Source: Caulobacter vibrioides (lineage in GTDB: Bacteria > Pseudomonadota > Alphaproteobacteria > Caulobacterales > Caulobacteraceae). Taken from it: a DNA stretch of 64,000 nucleotides. The notes beneath the pieces are model-generated. The model made no database searches and was not told the DNA's origin. It worked only from the letters and a program-made list of their open reading frames with translations. The stretch is taken from the NCBI GenBank assembly GCA_001449105.1, contig LNIY01000045.1, positions 37,334-101,333 of the forward strand. Reading direction: 5' to 3'. The position numbers and the translations under genes were made by a program. This document shows, one piece after another, positions 7,780 to 16,134 of the stretch. Numbering within the stretch: position 1 is the first letter of the stretch; the number at the start of each line of letters is the position of its first letter.

Positions 7780-8606
7780 GCCTGGTAGCCGCCATCGCCC
7801 TGTCCCTGGCGGCGGCTTCGAGCTGTCCGGCGGAGCCGGCGCTGGCGCGGCTGACGGCGGCGTCCGATCGCATAGTCGTCGGAACGTTCACGACGCCCGA
7901 GGCTCTGGATCGCGAGGCGGCCCGTTCGAGCCCCGACTCTGTCGACCTGCCGCTGTTGGTTTCCCGCGCGCTCAAGGGCCAGGCGCCCGCTCCTGACGCG
8001 GTGCTCGTCTATTCTAAGGCGGCGCCGCACCAGCCCGACGCAGCGGCGCTGAAAGCCCGTGCGGGGACGCCGGCCATCCTGTTCGTGGCCGATGCCGAAG
8101 AGGGTCCCAGGGGTTTCCATTTCGCCGGCTATACGCCCCAGGCCCTGCAGGCTGCGAGCCCCGAGCGCGTGGCGGCGGTCACTGCCGAGGTCGCTCGCCA
8201 GCAGCGCCTGCTCGCGGCCTGGAAGCCGGATCGCAAGAGCCCGCACTTCAAGGAAGTCCGCAGGCTCGTCGCCAGGCTCGGCAGGGTGTCCGGCGCCGAG
8301 CAGCAGCAGGCGTTCAGCTATCTGGAGTCGCTCGGTCCGGACGCCGTGCCGGCCATCGTCGCGGTCATGGACGACCGGCGGCGCGTGAAGTTCGGCCACG
8401 TCTCCCTGGCAGGCGTATCGCCGGACGGCTTGGCGATCTCCACGCGCTATAGCGTCGATCAGGTGGTCGACGCCCTTTCGGCCGTTCTCAGCCAGATCAC
8501 CGGCGAGAACTTGGGCAGGATCGGCGCCTCTTCCGACCGCGAGCGCGCGCTGACCGTATCGGTCTGGCGCGTCTACACCGCCGACCTGGCCTGCGGGACG
8601 CCCTAG
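7776..8606 (+). CDS. Secreted protein, unknown function
   Basis: A 276-residue protein starting with GTG at 7776, coupled by a GTGA overlap to the membrane protein before it. The first 22 residues (LVAAIALSLAAASSCPAEP) form a likely signal peptide; a Cys in AASSC could even be a lipobox variant, but it does not fit well. The mature part is soluble and helical (AEVARQQRLLAAWK, AEQQQAFSYLESLG). No known catalytic motif. It ends convergently with the oxidase gene, the two stop codons sharing CTAG. Confidence 0.65.
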   Translation: MSLVAAIALSLAAASSCPAEPALARLTAASDRIVVGTFTTPEALDREAARSSPDSVDLPLLVSRALKGQAPAPDAVLVYSKAAPHQPDAAALKARAGTPAILFVADAEEGPRGFHFAGYTPQALQAASPERVAAVTAEVARQQRLLAAWKPDRKSPHFKEVRRLVARLGRVSGAEQQQAFSYLESLGPDAVPAIVAVMDDRRRVKFGHVSLAGVSPDGLAISTRYSVDQVVDALSAVLSQITGENLGRIGASSDRERALTVSVWRVYTADLACGTP

Positions 8607-10012
8607 AACAGCACGCGCGGGTTCATGATCCGCTGGGGGTCGAGCGCGGCGCGGATGGCGCGCAGGGCGGCGACCTCGACGGGGTCCTTGTAGGCCAGGG
8701 CCTCGACCGACTTCATCGCGCCCAGGCCGTGCTCGGCGCTGATCGAGCCGTGGAAGCCGGCGGCGATGTCGTGGACGATGCGGGCGCCGGCTTCGCGCTC
8801 GGCGTCATGGGCGTCGTCATCGCCGCCCTGGGGTTTCAGCACGTCGTAGTGGACGTTGCCGTCGCCGACGTGGCCGAAGGCGACGATGCGGGTTCCGGGA
8901 AAGGCCCTGGCGATCGCCGCGTCGGCCTGGCTGATGAAGTCGGGGATCTTGGAGACCGGCACGCTGACGTCGTGCTTCCACACCGCGCCCTCCGGCTTCT
9001 GCCCGGCCGAGTGGCCTTCGCGGATGTGCCAGAAGTCCTTCATCTGGGTCTGCGTCTGGGCCACCGCCGCGTCGGCGATCAGGCCGCTTTCCAGGGCGCC
9101 GGCCAGGAGGCGTTCCAGCGCCGCCTCGGCCGCGCCGGGCTCGCCGCTGGCGATCTCGATCAGCACGTACCAGGGATGCTCCGTGGGCAGAGGATCGCGC
9201 AGGCCCGGCACGTTCTTCACGGTCAAGGCAAAGCCCAGCCGGCCCATCAGCTCGAAGGCCTCGACCGCGCCGCCGGTCTCGTCCTTGGCGCGGGCGAGCA
9301 ACTGGATGGCGTCGGACGGCGAGGCCAGCCCCACGATCGTCACGGCCCGCGAGGCCAGCGGCGCGTGCAGCTTGAGGGCCGCGGCGGTGACGATCCCCAG
9401 CGTGCCCTCGGCTCCGATCAGCAGCTGCTTGAGGTCGTAGCCGGTGTTGTCCTTGCGCAGGCGCTTGAGGCCGTTCCAGATCTCGCCGTTGGGCAGCACC
9501 GCCTCGATCCCCAGCACCTGCTCGCGCATCATGCCGTAGCGCAGCACGGCCGTGCCGCCCGCGTTGGTCGAGATCAGGCCGCCGATGGTGCACGAGCCTT
9601 CCGAGGCGACCCCGACCGTGAACCGCCGGCCGACCGCTGCGGCCTGCTGGTGGGCCTCGTAGAGAGTGACGCCGGCTTCCAGCACCATGACGTCGTCCAG
9701 GGCGTCGACGTCGCGCACGGCGCGCAGCTTCTCGGTCGACAGCAGGATCTCGCCCTGCGGGATCTGGCCGGCGACCAGGCCGGTGTTGCCGCCCTGGGGC
9801 GTGATCGCCACGTCCTCGGCCGCGCAGATCCCCACGATAGCCGCAACCTCCGCGGTGTTGCGCGGCGTGACCAGCAGCGGCGTCTCGCCCTTCCAGCGTC
9901 CCCGCCATTCGACGAGCTTGGGCGCCAGGCGTTCGGGATCCTGGCTCCACCCGCCCTCGCCCAGCACGGACTTCAGGCGCGAGACGACATCGGCGGGAAC
10001 GGGCTTGGTCAT
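8603..10012 (-). CDS. FAD-binding 2-hydroxyacid oxidase (GlcD/D2HGDH type)
   Basis: A 469-residue flavoprotein of the VAO/PCMH family (FAD_binding_4 plus FAD-oxidase C-terminal domain). It oxidises a D-2-hydroxyacid such as D-lactate, glycolate or D-2-hydroxyglutarate. Seen: FAD-binding PQGGNTGLVAG, the NAGGTAVLRYGMMRE loop, LIGAEGTLGIVT, the metal/substrate motif GHVGDGNVHYD and the C-terminal SAEHGLG with KMNP-like RIMNPRVLF. The start at 10012 (MTKPVP) is taken rather than 10066. The GHVGDGNVHYDV form is close to D-2-hydroxyglutarate dehydrogenases, so that substrate is the first guess. It has no iron-sulfur partner subunit nearby. Confidence 0.85.
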   Translation of the reverse strand: MTKPVPADVVSRLKSVLGEGGWSQDPERLAPKLVEWRGRWKGETPLLVTPRNTAEVAAIVGICAAEDVAITPQGGNTGLVAGQIPQGEILLSTEKLRAVRDVDALDDVMVLEAGVTLYEAHQQAAAVGRRFTVGVASEGSCTIGGLISTNAGGTAVLRYGMMREQVLGIEAVLPNGEIWNGLKRLRKDNTGYDLKQLLIGAEGTLGIVTAAALKLHAPLASRAVTIVGLASPSDAIQLLARAKDETGGAVEAFELMGRLGFALTVKNVPGLRDPLPTEHPWYVLIEIASGEPGAAEAALERLLAGALESGLIADAAVAQTQTQMKDFWHIREGHSAGQKPEGAVWKHDVSVPVSKIPDFISQADAAIARAFPGTRIVAFGHVGDGNVHYDVLKPQGGDDDAHDAEREAGARIVHDIAAGFHGSISAEHGLGAMKSVEALAYKDPVEVAALRAIRAALDPQRIMNPRVLF

Positions 10013-10092
10013 GGCCCGGGAGGATAGGCCGGAACGGGGGAGGGGTGAAGGCGGCGGGCGCTTCAAGCATCGTCAGTTTTGATATATGTTGG

Positions 10093-10109
10093 ACAAAATC
10101 GAATTTTGT
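10093..10109. promoter_or_regulatory. Palindrome upstream of RHH/PIN operon
   Basis: ACAAAAT-CGA-ATTTTGT is a perfect inverted repeat in an AT-rich patch, 14 bases before the antitoxin start. TGTTGGAC occurs twice, flanking and overlapping it (10087-10094 and 10107-10114). Such sites are usual for autoregulation by a ribbon-helix-helix antitoxin. Confidence 0.6.
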
Positions 10110-10123
10110 TGGACGGAAGCGAC

Positions 10124-10438
10124 ATGGCCAGGAGCGGACGTGGAATGACGGAGGCTTCCGGCGCACCCGCGCCTGTTCCACCGCGATCGTCGAGCGGCCG
10201 GTTCGTCGCCGTAATGACCAGCGCTCAGCGCTCCGGCCTTATGACCGAAAAGGACGGCCGCATTGGCGGTCGTCTCAGCGCCGCGCTGATCGAGCGCGCC
10301 AAGGCCAATACGGGCATCGCCAGCGATACCGAACTGCTTGAGTTCGCCCTGGCCAACCTGGCGCTCGAAGATCGGTTCGCTGAGGCCTTCGAAGCGGTGG
10401 GGGCGACCGTGGATCGGGACCTCAAGCTGGGCTTCTGA
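10124..10438 (+). CDS. Ribbon-helix-helix antitoxin (VapB-like)
   Basis: A 104-residue protein. Its centre (GRIGGRLSAALIERAKANTGIASDTELLEFALANLAL) has a beta strand followed by two helices, the ribbon-helix-helix arrangement; it is preceded by an unstructured Ser/Pro/Ala-rich stretch. It is followed one base later by the GTG of a PIN-domain gene. I infer it is the antitoxin: DNA-binding N-terminal and central part, toxin-binding acidic C-terminal tail. The start at 10124 follows GGACGGAAG. Confidence 0.7.
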   Translation: MARSGRGMTEASGAPAPVPPRSSSGRFVAVMTSAQRSGLMTEKDGRIGGRLSAALIERAKANTGIASDTELLEFALANLALEDRFAEAFEAVGATVDRDLKLGF

Positions 10439-10439
10439 G

Positions 10440-11006
10440 GTGGCAGGCTTCGATTTCGACGCCGCCCGCCGCTGGGCGCGCTTCGATCCTGGCCGCACCC
10501 TGGCCCGCCGCAAGGACGCCGAGCTGCCCTTCGCCGACGAGGGGGAACTGGCCGGCGCGGCCCTGCTGCTCGACACCTGCGTCTATATCGACCGGATGCA
10601 GGGCCGCGCGCCCGGCGTCGTCAGCTGCCTCGTCGCGACCCGGCAGGTCAACCACTCCACAGTGGCCGTACAGGAGCTGATGCACACGGTCGGGGTGCTG
10701 CGGCCCGACGATCCGCGCACGGTCGTCGCGATCGGGGCCATCGAGCAGCAGGTCAAGGCCATGCCGGACCATCGCCTGTTCGAGCCCGACGCCGAGGTGC
10801 TGGGCCGCGCCGCCCTGCTGGCCGGAATGCTGTGTCGCCTGCAAGGCTATCGCGACGACGCCCGCCTCAAGGCCCTGCAGGACAGCGTGCTGTTCCTGCA
10901 GGCGCTGAAGCTTGGCCTCACCGTGCTGACGGCGAATGCGCGGGAGTTCGATCTTTTGCTGCAGCTCGTCCCGACGGGGCGCGTGCTGTTCTACCGCAAG
11001 GCCTAG
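10440..11006 (+). CDS. PIN-domain toxin (VapC-like ribonuclease)
   Basis: A 188-residue PIN-domain protein, expected to be a metal-dependent RNase that cuts RNA when freed from its antitoxin. The acidic residues are in place: Asp45 (LLDTCVYID), Glu79 (VQELMH), Asp138 (ALQDSVLF) and Asp161 (ANAREFD). It carries about 40 extra N-terminal residues compared with short VapC proteins. It begins with GTG one base after the antitoxin stop and has little ribosome site, which suggests translational coupling and lower toxin yield. The 3' end shares CTAG with the convergent pheA. Confidence 0.8.
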   Translation: MAGFDFDAARRWARFDPGRTLARRKDAELPFADEGELAGAALLLDTCVYIDRMQGRAPGVVSCLVATRQVNHSTVAVQELMHTVGVLRPDDPRTVVAIGAIEQQVKAMPDHRLFEPDAEVLGRAALLAGMLCRLQGYRDDARLKALQDSVLFLQALKLGLTVLTANAREFDLLLQLVPTGRVLFYRKA

Positions 11007-11851
11007 CCCCGATCGCGGAACGGATCGGCCGGATACACGCCCAGGATCTCGAAACGCTCGGAGAAGAACTTCAGCTCGTCGAAGGCCAAAGCGAGGCTGC
11101 GGTCCTCGGGGCGGCCGTCGACCTCGGCGTAGAAGAAGGTGGCCGTGAAGGCGCCGTTCTCCATGTAGCTTTCCAGCTTGGTCATGTTGACGCCGTTGGT
11201 GGCGAAGCCGCCCAGCGCCTTGTAGAGCGCGGCCGGCAGGTTGCGCACCCGGAAGACGAAGCTGGTCACGCAGCGGTGGGTGAAAGACGGGGCCGGCGGG
11301 TTCGGGTCGGCCGTCATCACCAGGAAGCGGGTGGTGTTGTGGCGCTCGTCCTCGATGTCGCGGGCCAGGATGTCGAGGTCGTAGATCTCGGCGGCCAGGG
11401 CCGGGGCGACGGCGGCGCGGGTCGGGTCGGGCTTGGCGGCCAGGGTCTTTGCGGCGCCGGCGGTGTCGCCCGCGCCCTCGGTCGAGAGGCCCAGGCGCTT
11501 GAGGCTATGGCGGCACTGGGAAAGCGCGATCGGCATCGAGACGGCGGTCTTGACGCTGTCCAGCGTCACGCCCTTGTTGGCCATCAGCTGGAAGCGGATC
11601 GGCTTGAAGCGCTCGCCGATGATCTTCAGGCCCGACGCGGGCAGCAGGTGGTGCACGTCGGCGACGCGGCCGGCGATCGAGTTCTCGATCGGGATCATGC
11701 CCAGCTGGGCCGCGCCGGTCTTGATGGCCTCGAACGCCTCTTCGAAGGTGGCGCAGGGCAGCACTTCGTAGTCGGGGAAATAGGTGCGGCACGCCTCGTG
11801 GCTGTTGGCGCCGAGTTCGCCCTGGAAGGCGATGGTCTTGAGGGTGCTCAT
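11003..11851 (-). CDS. pheA: Prephenate dehydratase
   Basis: Converts prephenate to phenylpyruvate in phenylalanine synthesis. The 282-residue protein has the two-lobed dehydratase domain (N-terminal FQGELGANSHEA, MIPIENSIAGRV, catalytic HNTTRFLVM around residue 180) followed by an ACT domain (SFVFRVRNLPAALYKALGGFA, LESYMENG) that binds phenylalanine for feedback control. No chorismate mutase domain is fused, as usual in alphaproteobacteria. It is downstream of kdsB with only eight bases between, so they are probably co-transcribed. Confidence 0.96.
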   Translation of the reverse strand: MSTLKTIAFQGELGANSHEACRTYFPDYEVLPCATFEEAFEAIKTGAAQLGMIPIENSIAGRVADVHHLLPASGLKIIGERFKPIRFQLMANKGVTLDSVKTAVSMPIALSQCRHSLKRLGLSTEGAGDTAGAAKTLAAKPDPTRAAVAPALAAEIYDLDILARDIEDERHNTTRFLVMTADPNPPAPSFTHRCVTSFVFRVRNLPAALYKALGGFATNGVNMTKLESYMENGAFTATFFYAEVDGRPEDRSLALAFDELKFFSERFEILGVYPADPFRDRG

Positions 11852-11859
11852 CTAGCTCT

Positions 11860-12606
11860 TCAGTTCTTTTCGGCGTGGTCGCGCGCGGCCTGCAGGTCGG
11901 AAGGATTGTCGACGGAGATCGGGGCCACGGCGGCCACGGCGGCGCGGATGGTCAGGCCCAGCTCCATGGCCCGCAGCTGCTCCAGCTTCTCGCGCTGCTC
12001 CAGCGGCGAAGGGGCGGCGGCGTTGAAGGCCTCCAGCGCGGCGCGGCGATAGCCGTAGATGCCGATGTGGCGCCAGACCGGCGCGTCGCCGTACAGCGTC
12101 GAGCGGGTGAAATAGAGGGCGCGGCCGCCCTGAGGGCTCCCTTGGCCGCCCGGATCCATGGCCAGCACCGCCTTGACCACGTCGGGGTTGGCGCGGTCGG
12201 CGCTCGAGGCCTCGGGCGCGACGACGGTGGCGATGTCGGCGTCGGCATGGGCTTCCAGCTGGCCGGCGCAGGCGCTCAGCACGGCGGGATCGACGAACGG
12301 CATGTCGCCCTGCAGGTTGATGATCACGTCGTGAGCGCCGTCCGGATCCAGCACCGCCAGCGCCGCCAGGATGCGGTCCGAGCCCGAGGGCAGGGCCGGA
12401 TCGGTCAGCACGGCGCGGCCGCCGGCGGCCTCCACCGCGGCGACGATCTCGGGATCGCCGGCGGCCACGGCCACGGGGCCGATGCCCGCGGCTTCCGCCT
12501 GGCGCAGCACGCGCACGATCATCGGCAGCCCGCCGATGTCGGCCAGCGGCTTGTTGGGCAGGCGGGTGGCCGCCATGCGGGCGGGGATGAGGACGATCGG
12601 GTTCAT
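11860..12606 (-). CDS. kdsB: CMP-KDO synthetase (3-deoxy-manno-octulosonate cytidylyltransferase)
   Basis: Activates KDO with CTP for lipopolysaccharide inner core synthesis, in the cytosol. 248 residues, normal for the family. Seen: the nucleotide-binding start VLIPARMAATRLPNKPLADIGG, then NLQGDMPFVDP with the catalytic Asp region, and GIYGYRRAALEAF. It is the first gene of a two-gene unit with pheA. Its 5' region faces the cytochrome c gene (divergent). Confidence 0.96.
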   Translation of the reverse strand: MNPIVLIPARMAATRLPNKPLADIGGLPMIVRVLRQAEAAGIGPVAVAAGDPEIVAAVEAAGGRAVLTDPALPSGSDRILAALAVLDPDGAHDVIINLQGDMPFVDPAVLSACAGQLEAHADADIATVVAPEASSADRANPDVVKAVLAMDPGGQGSPQGGRALYFTRSTLYGDAPVWRHIGIYGYRRAALEAFNAAAPSPLEQREKLEQLRAMELGLTIRAAVAAVAPISVDNPSDLQAARDHAEKN

Positions 12607-12775
12607 GGTGTCACGTCTGGAAGGCGAAACGCGGTTCGCCCGGGTTGCGCACGGGGCGGTAGCGTGTCAGAGACCGGAGCGCAACACGCGCGTGGGGAGA
12701 CCATGGGGGGACCCGCGCTCATAAATCGGCTCCGTCCACGCAAGACGGGTCTATAAAGAGGCTGACAAGGCTGAG

Positions 12776-13480
12776 ATGAGCGACCTTACGTTCAACAAGA
12801 TTTTCGGCGGCGTGCTTCTGACCGGTCTGGTCATCTTCGGTCTGCGCGAGGCCTCCGACATCGTCTTCAAGAAGCACGAAGTCGAAAAGCCCGGCTACGC
12901 GATCGCCGTCGAGGAAGACACCGGCGGCGAGGGCGCTCCGGCCGCCGAGGTGCCGCCGGACTGGGGTTCGGTGCTGCTGCTTCCCGCCAACATCGAGGCC
13001 GGCAAGACCGTCTCGGCCAAGTGCGCTTCGTGCCACACCTTCACGTCGGGCGGTCCGAACGGCACCGGTCCCAACCTCTTCGGCACCCTGGGCAAGAAGC
13101 CGGGCACGCACCCGGGCTTCGGCTATTCGGGCTCGATGACCGACTTCGGGGCCAAGAACCCGGTGTGGGACTACGACCACGTCGACCAGTTCCTGAAGGC
13201 CCCGGGCAAGTACATCTCGGGCACCAAGATGACCTTCGCGGGCCTGAAGAAGCAGGAAGACCGCATCGCCATCATCGCCTACCTGCACAGCCTGGGTTCG
13301 ACCCTGCCGGTGCCGGCGCCCAAGCCCGCCGCCGCAGCCGCTCCGGCCGCCGACGCGGCTGCTGCTCCGGCCGCTGAAGGCGCCGCCGCTCCCGCCGCCG
13401 GCGCTCCGGCTTCGGCCGCGGCGACCGCCCCGGCGCCGGCCACGGCCGACAAGCCGGCTGCGACGCCCGCCAAGCCGTAA
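12776..13480 (+). CDS. Membrane-anchored cytochrome c (CycM/c552-like)
   Basis: A 234-residue protein with an uncleaved N-terminal anchor (residues 8-24), one class I haem c domain with Cys83, Cys86 and His87 (CASCH) and a distal Met in GTKMTF. A long Ala/Pro-rich tail of about 60 residues ends the protein. Known: such anchored cytochromes carry electrons from the bc1 complex to terminal oxidases in alphaproteobacteria. The tail probably extends in the periplasm. A good terminator follows. Confidence 0.9.
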   Translation: MSDLTFNKIFGGVLLTGLVIFGLREASDIVFKKHEVEKPGYAIAVEEDTGGEGAPAAEVPPDWGSVLLLPANIEAGKTVSAKCASCHTFTSGGPNGTGPNLFGTLGKKPGTHPGFGYSGSMTDFGAKNPVWDYDHVDQFLKAPGKYISGTKMTFAGLKKQEDRIAIIAYLHSLGSTLPVPAPKPAAAAAPAADAAAAPAAEGAAAPAAGAPASAAATAPAPATADKPAATPAKP

Positions 13481-13505
13481 GGCCGGCCGCGACGACTGAA
13501 ACGAG

Positions 13506-13541
13506 AAGGCCGCGGGGCTCGGGCTCCGCGGCCTTTTCTTT
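13506..13541 (+). terminator. Rho-independent terminator after cytochrome c
   Basis: AAGGCCGCGG and CCGCGGCCTT (13506-13515, 13526-13535) form a perfect ten-base stem with a ten-base loop, followed by TTCTTT. It lies 25 bases after the cytochrome stop. Confidence 0.88.
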
Positions 13542-13589
13542 GCCCGGCCGCGCGATAGGGTGGCCCTCCGTTCCGGGGGAAACCACGCC

Positions 13590-14492
13590 ATGCGTCGTCG
13601 ACTGTTCCTGCTTTCCGTCGCCGCCGGCGCGCTGATGGGCGGCGCCGTCCAGGCCCGCCAGCAGGAGGCCGATTCGGGCGCGGACCTGACGGTCGCCCAT
13701 CCCGCCTTCGCGCCGGACAAGGGACCGCGCCTGGCCATCGACCAGGGGCACAACAACTTCCACACGGTGGACGGCCGGTTCGCGCCGTTCGCGGCGGTGG
13801 CCCGCGCCGACGGCTACCGGGTCTCGGGCCTGGGGATGCGCTTCAACAGGATCGCCCTCTCGGAGGTCGACCTGCTGGTGGTCGCCAATCCGCTGGCGGC
13901 GGTGAATCTGGGCAACTGGAACCTGCCGACGCCCGGCGCCTACACGCCCCAAGAGGTCGCCGAGGTGAAGGCCTGGGTCGAGGCCGGGGGCGCCCTGCTG
14001 CTGATCGCCGACCACATGCCCTTCCCCGGCGGCGCCGAGCCGCTGGCCAAGGCCTTCGGCTTCGACTTCGACAACGGCTTCGCCCAGAAGGCCGGCGGCG
14101 GGCCGGAGTTCTTCCAGCGCGCCGACGGCTCGATGCTCGACCATCCGATCACGCGCGGGATCGACCGTGTACAGAGCTTCACCGGCTCGTCGTTCCGCGC
14201 GCCGCCGCAGGCCCAGCCGCTCCTGGTGCTGCGCGGCGGCTGGAGCGTGGCTATGCCGGATAAGGCCTGGGCGTTCGACGACAAGACGCCCCGCCACGAC
14301 GGCGAGGGCCTGCTGCGCGGCGCAGCCTTGAGCGTCGGCAAGGGCCGGGTGGTGGTGATGGGCGAGGCGGCGATGTTCACCGCCCAGGTCGCTGGGCCTC
14401 AGAAGCGCAAGATGGGCTTCAACGCCCCGACCGCGCCGCAGAACAAGGCGTTCCTGCTCAACGTGCTGCACTGGCTTACTCCTCCCCCGTGA
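13590..14492 (+). CDS. Secreted DUF4350-like protein
   Basis: A 300-residue exported protein. The signal peptide shows Arg residues followed by a hydrophobic run (MRRRLFLLSVAAGALMGGAVQA). The mature part begins with a conserved-looking DQGHNNFHT segment and has a Rossmann-like GGALLLIADHMPFPGGAEPL region, in which ADHMP resembles a metal or active-site loop, and ends GRVVVMGEAAMFTAQ. This layout is like class I glutamine-amidotransferase-like folds (DUF4350/ThuA relatives). I cannot assign a substrate. The last codons lie inside an intergenic palindrome, so the repeat supplies the C-terminal TPPP and stop. Confidence 0.7.
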   Translation: MRRRLFLLSVAAGALMGGAVQARQQEADSGADLTVAHPAFAPDKGPRLAIDQGHNNFHTVDGRFAPFAAVARADGYRVSGLGMRFNRIALSEVDLLVVANPLAAVNLGNWNLPTPGAYTPQEVAEVKAWVEAGGALLLIADHMPFPGGAEPLAKAFGFDFDNGFAQKAGGGPEFFQRADGSMLDHPITRGIDRVQSFTGSSFRAPPQAQPLLVLRGGWSVAMPDKAWAFDDKTPRHDGEGLLRGAALSVGKGRVVVMGEAAMFTAQVAGPQKRKMGFNAPTAPQNKAFLLNVLHWLTPPP

Positions 14493-14614
14493 AACGGGGG
14501 AGGGGGACCACGAAGTGGTGGAGGGGGCGAGACTGGGCGCCGAGGAAGCGGTCGCCCCCTCCGTCACGGTGCGTATCCGCACCGCGCCACCTCCCCCGTT
14601 TCACGGGGGAGGAG
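14479..14614. repeat. Intergenic palindrome, family E (perfect 25-base arms)
   Basis: The outer arms 14479-14503 and 14590-14614 are exact reverse complements (CTCCTCCCCCGTGAAACGGG and its partner, five further bases matching). The centre carries GACCACGAAGTGGTGGAGGG and a GGTGCG/CGCACC hairpin. The left arm contains the stop codon of the DUF4350-like gene. It is a complete dispersed-type element; related but distinct from family C elsewhere in the window. Confidence 0.9.
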
Positions 14615-14617
14615 CAA

Positions 14618-15388
14618 TCACCCCACCTTGCTGAAGTCCGGCGCGCGGCGTTCGGCGAAGGCCATGAAGGCTTCGCGGGCCTCGGCGGTCTGCAGGCGTT
14701 CGGCGAAAAGGGCGCCTTCCTTGTCCATCAGGGCGGCGATGGCCTCGGCGTCGCGCATCAGGCCCTTGGTGACGGTCAGGGCGCCCAGCGGACGCTTGGC
14801 CAGTTGGTCGGCGGCGGCGCGGGCACGCTCGCGCAGCTCATCGACCGGGACCACGGCGTTGGCCAGGCCCCAGGCGGCGGCGGTCGCGCCATCCACCGCC
14901 TCGCCCAGGGCGAACATGGCGTAGGCGCGGGCGTGGCCGATGCGGGCCGGCAGCAGCCAGCTGGAGGCGGCCTCCGGCGCCAGGGCCAGGTTGACGAACG
15001 GCACGGTCAGGCGGGCGTCCGGCGCCACGAAGACCAGGTCGCAGTGCAGCAGCATGGTCGTGCCCACGCCTACGGCCTGGCCGTGGACGGCGGCGACCAG
15101 CGGCCGGGTGGCGTTGGCCAGGGCCTTGAGGAACCGCCACACGTGGCGCTCCTCGGTGAAGGCGCCGGTGGCCTGGGCCACGAAGTCGCCCAGGTCGTTG
15201 CCGGCGCTGAAGCTGTCGCCGTCGGCCTGGAACACCACCACCCGGATCTCCGGATCGGTCTCGGCGCCTTCCAGGGCGTCGGCCAGGGCGCCGTACATGG
15301 CGTTGCTGAGCGCGTTCTTCTTTTCGGGGCGCGACAGGGTGATGGTCAGCACGCCGGCCTCGAGGCTGGTCTTCACGTGCTCGGTCAT
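14618..15388 (-). CDS. Enoyl-CoA hydratase/isomerase family protein
   Basis: A 256-residue crotonase-fold enzyme acting on acyl-CoA thioesters. Seen: the SAGNDLGDF oxyanion-hole segment (residues 60-68), the second VAAVHGQAVGVG loop, and an acidic residue region around LAPEAASSW. The PEAASS form is common in enoyl-CoA isomerase-like members, so the reaction could be double-bond isomerisation rather than hydration. It overlaps the upstream MarR gene by ATGA and is likely controlled by it. Fatty-acid or aromatic-acid degradation is the likely setting. Confidence 0.87.
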   Translation of the reverse strand: MTEHVKTSLEAGVLTITLSRPEKKNALSNAMYGALADALEGAETDPEIRVVVFQADGDSFSAGNDLGDFVAQATGAFTEERHVWRFLKALANATRPLVAAVHGQAVGVGTTMLLHCDLVFVAPDARLTVPFVNLALAPEAASSWLLPARIGHARAYAMFALGEAVDGATAAAWGLANAVVPVDELRERARAAADQLAKRPLGALTVTKGLMRDAEAIAALMDKEGALFAERLQTAEAREAFMAFAERRAPDFSKVG

Positions 15389-15843
15389 ACGGAATCTCCC
15401 TTGGGGAACTTGGTTTGCAGGCTCGAGAGCCAGCGGGCGACCACGGCGATCTCGTCGTCCGTGAAGCCCTCGGTGAGGTGGGCGTTGAGATGGGCTAGGC
15501 CCGCCTTGGCCTCCGCGCGGGCGGCGCGGCCGTGGTCGGTCAGGTGCAGGCGCAGGGCCCGGCCGTCCCTGGGGTCGGGCCGACGCTCGACGAGGCCGGC
15601 GCGGGTCATGCGGTCGATCAGGCCCGTCATGGCCGAGGGCGCCAGGTCCAGGGCCTCGGCCGCCTCGCCGATCAGGGCGCCGTCGGCGGAGCCGAGATAG
15701 AACAGCACGCCCGACTGGGCCGAGGTCAGGCCGCCGCCCTCGGTCGCCAGCCTGGCCTCGATCCAGCGCTGCACGCGTCGATGGCCGGCGGCGAGCAGGA
15801 AGACGAAGCGTCTGTCCGGAGCGGGGGCGGGTGGTGGCGACAT
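15385..15843 (-). CDS. MarR family transcriptional regulator
   Basis: A 152-residue winged-helix regulator: dimerisation helices at both ends, recognition helix in GEAAEALDLAPSAMTGLIDRM, wing with the DPRDGRALRLHLT signature. MarR proteins usually repress neighbouring catabolic genes and release on binding a small (often acyl-CoA or phenolic) ligand. It is coupled to an enoyl-CoA hydratase gene by an ATGA overlap. An inverted repeat sits just upstream at 15859-15870. Confidence 0.9.
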   Translation of the reverse strand: MSPPPAPAPDRRFVFLLAAGHRRVQRWIEARLATEGGGLTSAQSGVLFYLGSADGALIGEAAEALDLAPSAMTGLIDRMTRAGLVERRPDPRDGRALRLHLTDHGRAARAEAKAGLAHLNAHLTEGFTDDEIAVVARWLSSLQTKFPKGDSV

Positions 15844-15858
15844 CCGCCGACTATATGC

Positions 15859-15870
15859 TTCGCGTGCGAA
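15859..15870. promoter_or_regulatory. Inverted repeat upstream of marR gene
   Basis: TTCGC-GT-GCGAA is a perfect inverted repeat flanked by ATAT on both sides (15853-15874). It ends 16 bases from the MarR start codon. MarR regulators bind such 16-20 base palindromes over their own promoter; autorepression is inferred. Confidence 0.6.
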
Positions 15871-15923
15871 ATATCAAACGGTTGTTTTGGCGTCGCGCGG
15901 CCGCGGCCTCCCGGCGCCGGTGT

Positions 15924-16070
15924 CTAGGACTTGCGGTTGTTGAACGTGAAGATGCCGGCCCCCAGGGCCAGGCCGAGCAGGATGCCGATGGCCATGTTGT
16001 CGATGATCGCGCCGACGATGACGCCGACGATCAGTCCCATGGGAAAGCCCAACGCAGCGGTTTTCTTCAT
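15924..16070 (-). CDS. 48-residue glycine-rich membrane protein
   Basis: A short gene: MKKTAALGFPMG followed by a continuous hydrophobic stretch with GVIVGAIIDNMAIGILLGLALGAGIF and a polar C-terminus NNRKS. A good ribosome site (GAGGGGC) precedes the ATG. It has two closely spaced Gly-zipper-like segments split by IDNMAI, suggesting a hairpin or oligomer in the membrane. It resembles small glycine-zipper proteins whose role is unknown. It lies downstream of the MBL-fold gene on the same strand. Confidence 0.65.
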   Translation of the reverse strand: MKKTAALGFPMGLIVGVIVGAIIDNMAIGILLGLALGAGIFTFNNRKS

Positions 16071-16134
16071 CGAGCGCCCCTCGCACCTTCGTCCAGCCCC
16101 GGACGCCGCATGAACCGCGAGCCCGTGCTCCAGG

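Noticed and set aside
14479..14614. Rho-independent terminator for the DUF4350-like gene
   Set aside because: The palindrome has no T tract, is long and repetitive, and shares traits with dispersed elements; terminator activity is not excluded but not supported.
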